Shown one piece after another: positions 21,422 through 31,256 of a DNA stretch of 64,000 nucleotides (the first letter of the stretch is position 1; every line of letters begins with the position of its first letter). Under the pieces are notes generated by a model. That model was not told the origin of the DNA and searched no databases. It saw only the letters and a program-made list of their open reading frames with translations. A program made the translations under genes and the position numbers. The stretch comes from Thalassotalea nanhaiensis (GTDB lineage Bacteria; Pseudomonadota; Gammaproteobacteria; Enterobacterales; Alteromonadaceae), in assembly GCF_031583575.1 (NCBI RefSeq), contig NZ_CP134146.1, positions 992,001 to 1,056,000 of the forward strand, read 5' to 3'.

Positions 21422-21571
21422 ACTTCATGGACGAAGGAATGCAAATCACCATGGATGGTATTAGATTTGTAACTTCATGGACGAAGGAATGCAAATCACC
21501 ATGGATGGTATTAGATTTGTAACTTCATGGACGAAGGAATATCAATCTAACATGGATGTTAAAAGATTGAT
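21422..21571 (+). repeat. Terminator-linked tandem hairpin array after rpoS (50 bp unit)
   Basis: Two identical 50 bp units start at 21422 and 21472, and a diverged third starts at 21522. Each unit has hairpin A (CTTC-ATGGAC-GAAG) and hairpin B with CATGGATG at its tip. In units 1-2 the hairpin B arms are CAAATC/GATTTG; in unit 3 they are ATCAATCT/AGATTGAT, so both arms changed together and pairing is kept. All six loops match CANGGANG. The array reads in the sense direction of rpoS and ends 28 bases before the mutS stop codon. Confidence 0.9.
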
Positions 21572-21598
21572 TTAAATTATCTAAATACATTTAGTTAT

Positions 21599-24166
21599 TT
21601 AAACTTTGTTTTTTAATTCAAATAATAAATCCATTGCTTGTCTTGGCGTTATATCATCAATATTCAGATTTTTTAATTGAGCAATCATTGGGTGTTCCTC
21701 AACAAACATATCTTGTTGTATCTCTGCTGCCAACTGATCAGTAATAACTGTTGCTGGTGCTTGGACTTCAAGCTCATGCAAACGCTGTTTGGCGCGCTTA
21801 ATTACTGTTTTGGGTACTCCTGCAAGCTGGGCAACTTGCAAGCCGAAACTTTTACTGGCAGCGCCTTCTTGTACTGCGTGCATGAAAATAATGGTGTCAT
21901 CATGCTCCATCGCATCAAGATGAATATTCGCAAGAGTGTCAATTTGTTCTGCTAATTCTGTAAGTTCAAAATAATGACTGGCAAATAAGGTGAATGCCTT
22001 GCTGTTTATTGCTAGGTATTCGGCACAAGCCCATGCTAATGACAAGCCATCATAAGTACTCGTACCGCGCCCAATTTCATCAAGTAACACTAAAGATTGT
22101 GCTGTCGCATTGTGAAGGATATTTGCTGTTTCTGTCATTTCTACCATGAAGGTAGAGCGGCCACTGGCTAAATCATCAGAAGCACCGATACGGGTAAAGA
22201 TTCGATCAACCAGGCCTATCTCAGCACTGTCAGCAGGCACATAACTACCTACGTGAGCCAATAATGTAATTAGCGCCGTTTGTCTCATGTATGTTGACTT
22301 ACCGCCCATATTAGGGCCGGTTATAATCAGCATTTTACGCTGCTCAGACAATTCTACTGGGTTGGCAATAAACGCATCAGTTGTTACTTGCTCAACCACA
22401 GGGTGTCGACCTGCATTTATATGTATTCCTGGTGTTTTACTTAACGCTGGCTTGTTATAATTTAATGTTAGAGCGCGCTCGGCAAAGTTGTTTAATACAT
22501 CAAGGCTGGAAACGGCCTCTGAGCATAATTGTAATTGCTCAATAAACGGCGCTAGCAGATCAAATAATTCATCGTATAAACGTTTTTCTAATGCGAGATA
22601 GCGGCTTTGTGCCGTAAGCACCTTCTCTTCATGAGATTTAAGTTCTTCGGTGACAAAGCGTTCATTATTTTTAAGTGTCTGCCTGCGAATATACTCAACA
22701 GGTACCTCGTTTGACTGACTACGGCTGATCTCTATATAAAACCCATGAACTCGGTTATAGCCCACTTTAAGTGTACTAATGCCGGTTTTATCACGCTCTC
22801 GTTGTTCTAATTCGGCTAAGAAGTTACTTGCACCTTGGCTTAAATTTCTGAGTTCATCCAACTCACTATTGTAGCCAGGCGCTAACACACCTCCATCTCT
22901 GATCAGAACAGGCGGATTCTCAATAATGGCATTGGTTAACAATTCATGTAATTGCGGAATAGGGCGGCTTACTTTCGCAAGTTGCTGCATATAAGACTGG
23001 TTGTTTAACAACAACAGCTGGTTTAACTCAGGCAATAAACCTAATGCATTACGTAAGCGAGCAAAATCTCTTGGTCTTGCACTGCGAAGCGCAATACGGG
23101 CAATAATTCGTTCTATATCCCCGATGCCTTTAATGGTATCAAAAATGTCTACTTGAATATCTTCATCAATAATTGCAGCAATTGCATTTTGACGGTTCTC
23201 TAGTGCTTCAATGTTTCTTAATGGAAAGTGCAACCAGCGCTTTAAAAGTCGAGAGCCCATTGGCGATGCTGTTTTATCTAAAACTGATGCTAAGGTATTA
23301 TCACTACCACCAGAAAGGTTTTGAGTTAGCTCTAAATTTTTACGTGTTGCAGCATCTAAAATGACACCTTGGGCATAAGCTTCCGCTTTAATACTTCTGA
23401 TGTGCGGTAATTCACTGCGTTGAGTATCTTTAACATATTGCAGTAAACAACCCGCAGCGGCTAGGCCGTAATGATAGTCTTCAACACCAAAACCAACGAG
23501 CTCTTTGGTACCAAATTGCTTATTTAAAATTTTAACCGCTGTATCAAGATCGTATTCCCAGTCAGGTCGGCGTCTCTTTCCTTTGATATGTTCGATTAAG
23601 TCGAGATATTCAAAAGATTCAGGGTAAAGTAATTCAGCAGGAGATAATCGTTGTAATTCTGCTTGTAATTGCTCTTCGCTATTAGGCTGGCACACAACAA
23701 AGCGACCACTACTCATGTCTAAGTAGGCAATACCGAATTTTTCTTGCATGGCAATAATAGAAACAAGTAAATTGTCTTGTTTATCTTCTAATAATGCCTC
23801 ATCTGAAATCGTACCCGGAGTAACGATACGTACCACTTTACGTTCAACTGGGCCTTTACTGGTAGCCGGATCGCCAATTTGTTCACAAATAGCAACTGAC
23901 TCGCCCATATGTACTAAACGAGCAAGGTAGTTTTCAACTGCATGATATGGAACACCAGCCATCGGAATTGCATTACCACCAGTTTTACCTCTCGCAGTTA
24001 GAGATATATCTAAAAGCTCTGAGGCTTTTTTAGCATCATCAAAAAACAACTCGTAAAAGTCGCCCATTCGATAAAACACCAAAATATGCTTAAATTCTGA
24101 TTTAATTTTTAAATATTGGCGCATCATAGGAGTGTGGTTAGATTGCGCAAAAAGATCGTCTGTCAT
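21599..24166 (-). CDS. mutS: DNA mismatch repair protein MutS
   Basis: Recognises mismatches and small loops in newly replicated DNA and recruits MutL. The 855 residues match E. coli MutS (853). The N-terminal mismatch-reading motif F37-Y-E39 lies in [14 protein letters not shown]. The ATPase domain has Walker [14 protein letters not shown], the Walker B region [16 protein letters not shown], and FASHYFELT. The C-terminal segment ends with the helix-turn-helix and tetramerisation region. It is convergent with rpoS and divergent from recA. The rpoS-mutS adjacency is common in gammaproteobacteria. Confidence 0.98.
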   Translation of the reverse strand: MTDDLFAQSNHTPMMRQYLKIKSEFKHILVFYRMGDFYELFFDDAKKASELLDISLTARGKTGGNAIPMAGVPYHAVENYLARLVHMGESVAICEQIGDPATSKGPVERKVVRIVTPGTISDEALLEDKQDNLLVSIIAMQEKFGIAYLDMSSGRFVVCQPNSEEQLQAELQRLSPAELLYPESFEYLDLIEHIKGKRRRPDWEYDLDTAVKILNKQFGTKELVGFGVEDYHYGLAAAGCLLQYVKDTQRSELPHIRSIKAEAYAQGVILDAATRKNLELTQNLSGGSDNTLASVLDKTASPMGSRLLKRWLHFPLRNIEALENRQNAIAAIIDEDIQVDIFDTIKGIGDIERIIARIALRSARPRDFARLRNALGLLPELNQLLLLNNQSYMQQLAKVSRPIPQLHELLTNAIIENPPVLIRDGGVLAPGYNSELDELRNLSQGASNFLAELEQRERDKTGISTLKVGYNRVHGFYIEISRSQSNEVPVEYIRRQTLKNNERFVTEELKSHEEKVLTAQSRYLALEKRLYDELFDLLAPFIEQLQLCSEAVSSLDVLNNFAERALTLNYNKPALSKTPGIHINAGRHPVVEQVTTDAFIANPVELSEQRKMLIITGPNMGGKSTYMRQTALITLLAHVGSYVPADSAEIGLVDRIFTRIGASDDLASGRSTFMVEMTETANILHNATAQSLVLLDEIGRGTSTYDGLSLAWACAEYLAINSKAFTLFASHYFELTELAEQIDTLANIHLDAMEHDDTIIFMHAVQEGAASKSFGLQVAQLAGVPKTVIKRAKQRLHELEVQAPATVITDQLAAEIQQDMFVEEHPMIAQLKNLNIDDITPRQAMDLLFELKNKV

Positions 24167-24490
24167 TTATTAGCTTTTGTATTTATTAAAGTTATTTTGA
24201 GATCGGCAAATTAATTGAAAAATAGATAAAATAGGCCGTGATTCATAGCGTATATGGATGGTAAAATATTATGACTCGAAGCGCAAAGCAAGATATCACT
24301 TTTTACCAATCTAATTAACCAATAAAACTACTGTATAAAAAAGGGCATTATAAAACATAACTACTGTATAAACATTGTTAGTTCTAATTTTAAAAGCTTA
24401 GGATAAAAACTTTTAATTATACAAAGTTATTTAGTATCAATTGGTTATAGGTTGCTTTTGTTCGATTTATAAAAAAATATTAATTAATGG

Positions 24491-24518
24491 TTGATACTGT
24501 ACGATTATACAGTATACT
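24491..24518 (+). promoter_or_regulatory. SOS promoter of recA with LexA box; nearby direct repeats
   Basis: TTGATA (24491-24496) and TATACT (24513-24518) are spaced by 16 bases, and that spacer is exactly a LexA box, CTGT-N8-ACAG (24497-24512). LexA binding would block the promoter directly. The 396-base mutS-recA gap otherwise holds three direct repeats of AACTACTGTATAAA: 24326-24339, 24359-24372 and a variant with GG at 24527-24540. Each contains a CTGTAT half-site-like core, but none forms a full box. No gene is seen in the gap. Confidence 0.9.
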
Positions 24519-24562
24519 AATTCCATAACTACTGGATAAATAGAAAAACACTGGAGATTTTA

Positions 24563-25591
24563 ATGGACGCAAATAAAGAAAAGGCTTTATCAGCAGCCCT
24601 AGGACAAATTGAACGCCAATTCGGTAAAGGTTCAATTATGAAGCTGGGTGATAACCGTAGCATGGACGTAGAAACTATTTCTACTGGTTCGCTTGCGTTA
24701 GACGTTGCACTTGGTGCGGGTGGTTTGCCAATGGGACGTGTTGTTGAAATCTATGGTCCAGAATCAAGTGGTAAAACAACGCTTACACTAGAAGTAATTG
24801 CTGAAGCGCAACGCAATGGTAAAGTATGTGCGTTCGTTGATGCCGAGCATGCCCTTGACCCAATTTATGCTGAAAAGCTTGGTGTAAACATTAATGAGTT
24901 ATTGGTTTCGCAACCAGATACTGGTGAACAAGCGTTAGAAATTGTTGATATGTTAAGCCGCTCTGGTGCTGTTGACGTAATCGTAGTCGACTCTGTTGCA
25001 GCTCTTACACCTAAAGCTGAAATTGAAGGCGATATGGGCGATAGCCACATGGGTCTACAGGCTCGTATGTTGTCACAAGCAATGCGTAAGCTTACAGGTA
25101 ACCTTAAGCAATCTAATACAATGCTTATTTTTATTAACCAGATCCGTATGAAGATCGGTGTAATGTTTGGAAACCCTGAAACCACCACTGGTGGTAATGC
25201 GTTGAAGTTCTATGCATCAGTTCGTTTAGATATTCGTCGTATCGGTGCGGTTAAAGAAGGTGATGAAATCACCGGTAATGAAACACGAGTTAAAGTGGTT
25301 AAAAACAAAATTGCCCCTCCATTTAAACAAGCTGAATTCCAAATATTATACGGTCAAGGTATTAATAGTTTAGGTGAGTTAATCGACCTTGGTGTTAAGC
25401 ACAAAATGGTAGAAAAAGCGGGTGCATGGTATAGCTGTATGGGCGAACGTATCGGCCAAGGTAAAGCAAATGCGACCAAATACCTTGTAGAAAACCCTGC
25501 AATGGCAAAAGAGTTAGACGCTAAATTACGTGGCTTATTACTTACTGCCGCTAAAGATACTGAAGAAGAAGCAGTAGCTGAAACTGAATAG
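24563..25591 (+). CDS. recA: Recombinase RecA
   Basis: ATP-dependent strand-exchange protein and co-protease for LexA cleavage. The 342-residue protein has Walker [10 protein letters not shown], Walker B in [17 protein letters not shown], loop L1 with [20 protein letters not shown], loop L2 near [10 protein letters not shown], and an acidic C-terminus. A GGAG ribosome binding site lies 7 bases before the ATG. It is controlled by the LexA-box promoter upstream. recX is not next to it but about 5.2 kb downstream, after metA and metH. Confidence 0.99.
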   Translation: MDANKEKALSAALGQIERQFGKGSIMKLGDNRSMDVETISTGSLALDVALGAGGLPMGRVVEIYGPESSGKTTLTLEVIAEAQRNGKVCAFVDAEHALDPIYAEKLGVNINELLVSQPDTGEQALEIVDMLSRSGAVDVIVVDSVAALTPKAEIEGDMGDSHMGLQARMLSQAMRKLTGNLKQSNTMLIFINQIRMKIGVMFGNPETTTGGNALKFYASVRLDIRRIGAVKEGDEITGNETRVKVVKNKIAPPFKQAEFQILYGQGINSLGELIDLGVKHKMVEKAGAWYSCMGERIGQGKANATKYLVENPAMAKELDAKLRGLLLTAAKDTEEEAVAETE

Positions 25592-25620
25592 TATTCAAAC
25601 AGCTCACTATGATTAATAAA

Positions 25621-25645
25621 ACCCGCTCAATTGAGCGGGTTTTTT
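25621..25645 (+). terminator. Intrinsic terminator of recA
   Basis: Perfect palindrome ACCCGCTCAATTGAGCGGGT (25621-25640) preceded by A residues and followed by T residues to 25645. It lies about 30 bases after the recA stop codon; the repeat array starts immediately after the T tract. Confidence 0.95.
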
Positions 25646-25780
25646 ACTTCAGGGACGAAGTAATGCCAACCTGACAGGGATGTTACAAGGTTGGCTCACT
25701 TCAGGGACGAAGGAATGCCAACCTGACAGGGATGTTACAAGGTTGACTCACTTCAGGGACGAAGAAATACAACCCCAACG
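25646..25780 (+). repeat. Terminator-linked tandem hairpin array after recA (52 bp unit)
   Basis: Units start at 25646, 25698 and 25750 (period 52); the third is partial. Hairpin A is CTTC-AGGGAC-GAAG. Hairpin B has arms GCCAACCT/AGGTTGGC enclosing GACAGGGATGTTACA, which contains ACAGGGATGT, identical to the core of the E. coli CsrA SELEX consensus. Five CANGGANG motifs are present. Stem B differs from the other arrays while the loop motif is constant. The rest of the recA-metA gap (25781-25929) shows nothing recognisable. Confidence 0.9.
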
Positions 25781-25929
25781 TACAGTGTTATTCATATCCT
25801 AGATAACAACTCCTGCATTATTTCATCGTCTTTAATCCAACTACTAACACATTCCTTAAAGATTCATCTATGTGAAGAATGTGTTCTCGCGTTCATCATT
25901 CTCAACTGATAATAAAAAAAATCTTATTT

Positions 25930-25969
25930 AGACGTCTATACGTTTAGATGTTGACATTTCTATACGGAT
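25930..25969 (+). promoter_or_regulatory. MetJ operator (tandem met boxes) and metA promoter
   Basis: Consecutive 8-base met boxes start with a perfect AGACGTCT (25930-25937), followed by ATACGTTT, AGATGTTG, ACATTTCT and a weaker ATACGGAT. A TTGACA -35 (25951-25956) lies inside the boxes, with a -10-like TAGTAT at 25973-25978. MetJ bound to SAM would therefore repress metA and possibly metH. MetJ itself is not in the window. Confidence 0.85.
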
Positions 25970-26009
25970 GAGTAGTATTAAGTTTTTCCTATTTAAAAGG
26001 TTTGAGTTA

Positions 26010-26921
26010 ATGCCGATTAAAATCCCTGACCAACTTCCTGCACTGGCAGTTCTCGCGAATGAGAACATCTTTGTCATGTCTGAAAATAGGGCGGTTAATC
26101 AAGACATTCGACCTATGCAAGTTGCGATATTAAATTTAATGCCGAATAAAATTGAGGCTGAGATACAAATATTGCGCATGCTTTCCAATACGCCGCTGCA
26201 AATAAATATTGAATTTGTACGTTTAAATTTGAATGAATCTAAAAATACGCCAAAGGCACACTTAGATGAATTTTACTGCTTGTTCGATGATATTAAGCAT
26301 AAGCATTATGACGGTTTAATAGTAACGGGCGCGCCTTTAGGCCAACTTAACTATGAAGATGTTTCTTATTGGGACAAAATCACCGAAGTGTTTGACTGGG
26401 CACACGCTAATGTTACTTCGACTATGTATTCCTGTTGGGCTGCACACGCTGCACTATACTATCGCTATGGGTTAAATCGTAGATTACGAGATAAAAAACT
26501 GTCAGGTGTGTACCAGCATCAAACGTTAGATTCTATGGAACCATTAACTAGGGGCTATGAAGAAGAGTTTTCAGTGCCACACTCTCGTTATGGCGAGATT
26601 GATAAAGCAATTTATAAAAGTGTGAATGAACTGAATGTACTTGCTGAGTCTGATCAGGCTGGAGTTTATCTTGTGGCGACAAAAGATAAAAAACATGTAT
26701 TTGTTACCGGTCACCCTGAGTACGATGCCAGTACGTTAAGTGATGAATACCAACGCGATGTAAAAGCAGGCCTAAGCTCTTTTATACCCGAAAATTATTT
26801 TAAATGTGATGATGTAAATATTGCCCCGAAAAACAAATGGCGGAGCCATGGCTGTTTACTCTTTAGCAATTGGCTAAATTATTATGTTTATCAAATTACT
26901 CCATACAACCTTGAAAATTAG
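26010..26921 (+). CDS. metA: Homoserine O-acyltransferase (MetA family, homoserine O-succinyltransferase)
   Basis: Acylates homoserine in the first committed step of methionine synthesis. From the ATG at 26010 it has 303 residues; the frame is open upstream to 25968, but that extension overlaps the MetJ operator and promoter, and the family start is MPIKIPDQLPA. An AAGG ribosome binding site precedes it. The catalytic cysteine is C142 in YSCWAAHAALYY, with H235 and E237 in TGHPEYD completing the triad. Succinyl versus acetyl specificity depends on one active-site residue and is not claimed from reading alone. metH follows after 42 bases. Confidence 0.95.
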   Translation: MPIKIPDQLPALAVLANENIFVMSENRAVNQDIRPMQVAILNLMPNKIEAEIQILRMLSNTPLQINIEFVRLNLNESKNTPKAHLDEFYCLFDDIKHKHYDGLIVTGAPLGQLNYEDVSYWDKITEVFDWAHANVTSTMYSCWAAHAALYYRYGLNRRLRDKKLSGVYQHQTLDSMEPLTRGYEEEFSVPHSRYGEIDKAIYKSVNELNVLAESDQAGVYLVATKDKKHVFVTGHPEYDASTLSDEYQRDVKAGLSSFIPENYFKCDDVNIAPKNKWRSHGCLLFSNWLNYYVYQITPYNLEN

Positions 26922-26963
26922 CTCAAACAGCAATTATTAAATTAAGATCCAGGAATTATTACG

Positions 26964-29900
26964 GTGAAATCTCCAACAAGCATTTTATTAGAGCAACAAT
27001 TACAAGAGCGAATTTTAGTCCTTGATGGTGCTATGGGTACCATGATCCAAGATCATAAGTTTGAAGAGCAAGACTATCGAGGTGAACGGTTTGTCGACTG
27101 GCACTGTGATGTAAAAGGTAATAATGATTTATTGTCTATAACTCAGAGTGAAGTCATTAAAGACATACATCGTCAATATTTGCTTGCTGGTGCTGATATT
27201 ATTGAAACCAATACCTTTAACTCGACTACTATTGCCATGGCCGATTACGACATGGAAGATATTAGCCGTGAAATAAACTTGGTATCAGCTCAAATTGCAC
27301 GAGAAGTTGCAGATGAAATTAGTTTAACAACGCCTACAAAACCGCGTTTTGTTGCCGGTGTGTTAGGACCAACTAACCGTACGTGTTCTATTTCTCCTGA
27401 TGTTAATAACCCGGCGTTTCGAAATGTCAGTTTTGATGAACTAAAAGATGCCTATGTAGAATCTATTGAAGCCTTGATTGAAGGTGGCGTAGATATAATC
27501 ATGCTGGAAACCATCTTTGATACGCTTAATGCAAAAGCCGCCGTGTTTGCTGTAGAGCAAGTCTTTGCAGATATTGGCTATCGTTTACCTTTGATGATTT
27601 CAGGTACGATAACCGATGCATCAGGACGAACGCTATCTGGGCAAACGACTGAAGCATTTTATAACTCGTTACGTCACGCAAATCCAATTTCATTTGGTTT
27701 AAACTGTGCCCTTGGCCCCGTTGAGCTTAGACAGTACGTAGAAGAGTTAAGCAATATTTCTGATTTTGCAGTTTCTGCCCATCCCAATGCTGGCTTACCG
27801 AACGCGTTTGGCGAATACGACTTTACTGTTGATGATATGAATAAGCATATTATTGAATGGGCTCAATCTGGATTTTTAAATATAGTTGGCGGCTGTTGCG
27901 GGACAACTCCGGCACATATTAAAGGCATTGCTGATAGTGTCGCTAATGTAACTCCACGTAGAATAGAAGCTAAAAAAATTGCCTGTCGATTATCTGGCTT
28001 AGAAGCGTTAAACCTAGATGAAAATAGTTTATTTGTTAACGTAGGCGAGCGCACTAATGTAACGGGCTCTGCCATTTTTAAACGCTTGATCACCGAAGAA
28101 AAGTACGATGAAGCCATCGCTGTTGCCCTTCAACAAGTTGAAAACGGTGCACAAATAATCGATATCAACATGGATGAAGGCATGTTGGACTCATATGGAG
28201 CAATGGTTAAATTTTTAAACTTAATCGCTGGTGAGCCTGATATCGCAAAAGTTCCAATTATGCTTGATTCTTCAAAGTGGGAGATCATGGAGGCTGGCTT
28301 AAAGTGCATTCAAGGTAAGGGCATAGTCAATTCGATAAGTTTAAAAGAAGGTGAAGAGAACTTTAGAGAACAAGCAGAATTAATTCGTCGTTACGGTGCT
28401 GCTGTTATTATTATGGCGTTTGATGAAACGGGTCAGGCCGACACCAAAGACAGAAAAGTAGAAATTTGTCAGCGCGCATATCATATTTTAGTCGATGAGA
28501 TTGGTTTTCCTCCAGAAGATATTATTTTTGATCCTAATATTTTTGCCGTTGCAACGGGAATTGAAGAGCATAATAACTATGCCGTAGATTTTATCGAAGC
28601 GACTAAAGTCATTAAAGAAACACTACCGCACGCGATGATCTCCGGTGGTGTATCTAATGTGTCATTTTCATTTAGAGGCAACAATCCGGTACGTGAAGCG
28701 ATTCACGCGGTATTTCTCTACCATGCCATTAAAAATGGCATGGATATGGGCATTGTTAATGCTGGGCAATTGGCAATATATCAAGACATTCCTGAGAACT
28801 TATTACAGGCCGTTGAAGATGTAATTCAAAATACTGATGAAGATGCGACAGAACGTTTACTCGATGTTGCCGAAGAGTTTCGCGGGAAAGGCGGTACTAA
28901 AGCTGCCGGTGCTGATTTAACTTGGCGTGAATTACCTGTCATTAAAAGGCTTGAACATGCCCTGGTAAAAGGCATAAACGAATATATTGTTGAAGATACA
29001 GAAGAAGCAAGGTTAGCGGCCAATCGTCCTTTAGACGTTATTGAAGGCCCGTTAATGGATGGCATGAATATTGTTGGTGATTTGTTTGGTGAAGGCCAAA
29101 TGTTTTTGCCACAAGTTGTAAAATCGGCGCGCGTAATGAAACAAGCGGTTGCTCATTTGCAACCCTTCATTGAGCTGGAAAAAACGGAAGCGAGTACCAA
29201 TGGCAAAGTGCTTTTAGCCACGGTTAAAGGTGATGTGCACGATATTGGCAAAAACATCGTTGGCGTAGTATTACAGTGTAATAACTACGAAGTGATTGAT
29301 CTTGGCGTGATGGTGTCTTGTGATAAAATTTTACAAGTGGCTCGCGATGAAAATGTAGACATTATTGGTTTATCAGGCTTAATTACGCCATCGCTTGATG
29401 AGATGGTCCATGTTGCTAAAGAGATGCAACGATTAGATTTTGATTTACCACTGCTAATTGGTGGTGCGACAACCTCAAAAGCACACACGGCGGTTAAAAT
29501 TGAGCAAAACTATGCCCATCCGGTAATTTATGTACCTAACGCGTCTCGCTCTGTATCGGTAGTAAATTCATTACTGACAGAAAGCTTAAAAGAAGACTTA
29601 GTTACCCGAACCGAAAGAGAATATGAAACTGTTCGTCAGCGTTATAGTAAAAAAGGCCCTCGCTCTGATTTATCATCATTGAAAGATGCAAGAGCCAATG
29701 CATTCCCTTTAAGTTTTGAACACTATAAACCGATTTCCCCGAAACAATTAGGCGTGACTGTATTAGATGATATCGACTTAAACGTGGTGCGAAACTACAT
29801 TGATTGGACGCCATTTTTCTTAACTTGGCAATTATCTGGTAAATATCCGAAAATATTAGAGCATGAACTTATTGGTGAGGAAGCTAAGAAATTATTTGCA

Positions 29901-30653
29901 GATGCCAATGCCATGCTTGATGAGGTTATTAGTAATAAAACCTTACAGGCAAAAGCGGTTTTCGGTTTGTTTCCTGCTCACAGTGTAGGGGATGATATTG
30001 AAGTGTTTACTGATGATTCTCGTAACGAGTTGTTAAATACGCTTTGTGGTTTGCGTCAACAAACTAAGAAACAAGCAGGGCAGTTTAATCGTTGTTTAAG
30101 CGACTATGTAGCGGCAAAAGACTCTGGTATTAATGATTATGTTGGTGCTTTTGCCGTATCTTCAGGCTTTGGTGCTGATGAATTAGTGCAAGAGTATGAT
30201 AGTAAGCATGATACGTATAACTCGATATTGTTAAAAGCCGTTGCCGACAGGTTAGCTGAAGCTACTGCTGAATATCTGCACGAGCGAATCCGCAAAGATT
30301 ACTGGGGCTACGCCAGTGATGAAAACTTTGATAATGAAGCGCTTATTCGTGAAAGCTATCAGGGCATTCGTCCTGCACCAGGTTATCCCGCATGCCCAGA
30401 GCACACCGAAAAGGGTACTATTTGGCAGTTGCTTGATGTTGAAAACAACATTGGTATGGAGTTAACGTCCAGCTATGCTATGTGGCCTGGAGCTGCAGTA
30501 AGTGGCTGGTATTTCGCTCATCCAGACAGTAAATATTTTGCGGTTGCTAAAATAGATAATGAACAAGTTGAAAGTTATGCAAACCGTAAAAATATGTCTA
30601 TCAAAGAAGCTGAGCGATGGTTATCACCAAACCTAGGGTATGATCCTGATTAA
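26964..30653 (+). CDS. metH: Cobalamin-dependent methionine synthase
   Basis: Transfers a methyl group from methyltetrahydrofolate via cobalamin to homocysteine. The 1229-residue, four-module protein has a homocysteine domain with zinc ligands C248, C311 and C312, a pterin domain starting near [15 protein letters not shown], a cap and B12 domain with the cobalt-ligating H759 in [12 protein letters not shown], and a C-terminal SAM reactivation domain ([16 protein letters not shown]). All modules are intact. Translation starts at GTG 26964 with AGGA nine bases upstream. It is probably cotranscribed with metA under MetJ control and lies, unusually, between recA and recX. Confidence 0.97.
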   Translation: MKSPTSILLEQQLQERILVLDGAMGTMIQDHKFEEQDYRGERFVDWHCDVKGNNDLLSITQSEVIKDIHRQYLLAGADIIETNTFNSTTIAMADYDMEDISREINLVSAQIAREVADEISLTTPTKPRFVAGVLGPTNRTCSISPDVNNPAFRNVSFDELKDAYVESIEALIEGGVDIIMLETIFDTLNAKAAVFAVEQVFADIGYRLPLMISGTITDASGRTLSGQTTEAFYNSLRHANPISFGLNCALGPVELRQYVEELSNISDFAVSAHPNAGLPNAFGEYDFTVDDMNKHIIEWAQSGFLNIVGGCCGTTPAHIKGIADSVANVTPRRIEAKKIACRLSGLEALNLDENSLFVNVGERTNVTGSAIFKRLITEEKYDEAIAVALQQVENGAQIIDINMDEGMLDSYGAMVKFLNLIAGEPDIAKVPIMLDSSKWEIMEAGLKCIQGKGIVNSISLKEGEENFREQAELIRRYGAAVIIMAFDETGQADTKDRKVEICQRAYHILVDEIGFPPEDIIFDPNIFAVATGIEEHNNYAVDFIEATKVIKETLPHAMISGGVSNVSFSFRGNNPVREAIHAVFLYHAIKNGMDMGIVNAGQLAIYQDIPENLLQAVEDVIQNTDEDATERLLDVAEEFRGKGGTKAAGADLTWRELPVIKRLEHALVKGINEYIVEDTEEARLAANRPLDVIEGPLMDGMNIVGDLFGEGQMFLPQVVKSARVMKQAVAHLQPFIELEKTEASTNGKVLLATVKGDVHDIGKNIVGVVLQCNNYEVIDLGVMVSCDKILQVARDENVDIIGLSGLITPSLDEMVHVAKEMQRLDFDLPLLIGGATTSKAHTAVKIEQNYAHPVIYVPNASRSVSVVNSLLTESLKEDLVTRTEREYETVRQRYSKKGPRSDLSSLKDARANAFPLSFEHYKPISPKQLGVTVLDDIDLNVVRNYIDWTPFFLTWQLSGKYPKILEHELIGEEAKKLFADANAMLDEVISNKTLQAKAVFGLFPAHSVGDDIEVFTDDSRNELLNTLCGLRQQTKKQAGQFNRCLSDYVAAKDSGINDYVGAFAVSSGFGADELVQEYDSKHDTYNSILLKAVADRLAEATAEYLHERIRKDYWGYASDENFDNEALIRESYQGIRPAPGYPACPEHTEKGTIWQLLDVENNIGMELTSSYAMWPGAAVSGWYFAHPDSKYFAVAKIDNEQVESYANRKNMSIKEAERWLSPNLGYDPD

Positions 30654-30675
30654 GTATCAGTTTTACTAACTAAAT

Positions 30676-30700
30676 TAAAAAGGACCTTAGGGTCCTTTTC
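30676..30700 (+). terminator. Intrinsic terminator of metA-metH
   Basis: AAAAAGGACC and GGTCCTTTT flank TTAG (about 30676-30698), ending in T residues. It lies 25 bases after the metH stop codon. Confidence 0.85.
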
Positions 30701-30775
30701 TTGTTTATAGCAGTATTTTTTTTACCCAAACATAGGTAGAATATGGCGAAATATACACATTGAAGTAATGCCTTA

Positions 30776-31216
30776 GTGATAAAAAAGGACGTTAAAAAAT
30801 CAGCTTATTCTTTATTAGCCAGACGAGAACATTCGCAAAAAGAGCTAATGCAGAAATTGCAGTTAAGAGAATTTGACGCTGCCGATATACAGGTTGTATT
30901 AGATGCCCTGGCTGAGCAAGATATTCAAAGTGATTTACGCTTTGGTGAAAGTATGTTGAGGCTTCGAGTTGCCAAAGGGTATGGTTGGATTTATATTGCA
31001 GCAGAACTAAAGCAAAAAGGCTTAACTAGTGATATCATAGCCGCCGTTTATGCCAGCCAACAAGTTGACTGGTTTTTGCAAGCTGAAATCGCCTATGAAA
31101 AGCGCTTTAACAGCACTGAAATTACCGACGCAAAAGATAAAGCCAAACGAGTAAGATTTTTACAATATCGCGGATATAGTTTTGAACAAATAAATGCGGT
31201 ATTGAAGCTAAGTTAA
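30776..31216 (+). CDS. recX: Regulatory protein RecX
   Basis: Small cytosolic modulator that caps RecA filaments. The 146 residues have the three-helix repeats of the family: [43 protein letters not shown] and the C-terminal [18 protein letters not shown]. The start is a GTG at 30776; the ATG eight bases earlier is out of frame and meets a stop at once. In most gammaproteobacteria recX follows recA directly. Here a methionine block with its own operator and terminator separates them, so recX cannot depend on read-through from the recA promoter alone. alaS follows after 40 bases. Confidence 0.88.
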   Translation: MIKKDVKKSAYSLLARREHSQKELMQKLQLREFDAADIQVVLDALAEQDIQSDLRFGESMLRLRVAKGYGWIYIAAELKQKGLTSDIIAAVYASQQVDWFLQAEIAYEKRFNSTEITDAKDKAKRVRFLQYRGYSFEQINAVLKLS

Positions 31217-31256
31217 TTACAAATTAAAGAATATAATTATTTATTGGATAACTACC

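Noticed and set aside
25781-25929. Possible small RNA or leader peptide between the recA array and the MetJ operator
   Set aside because: No reading frame with a ribosome binding site, no promoter-terminator pair and no stable hairpin could be seen.
25968-26009. Upstream extension of metA
   Set aside because: It runs into the promoter and MetJ boxes; the family N-terminus begins at 26010.
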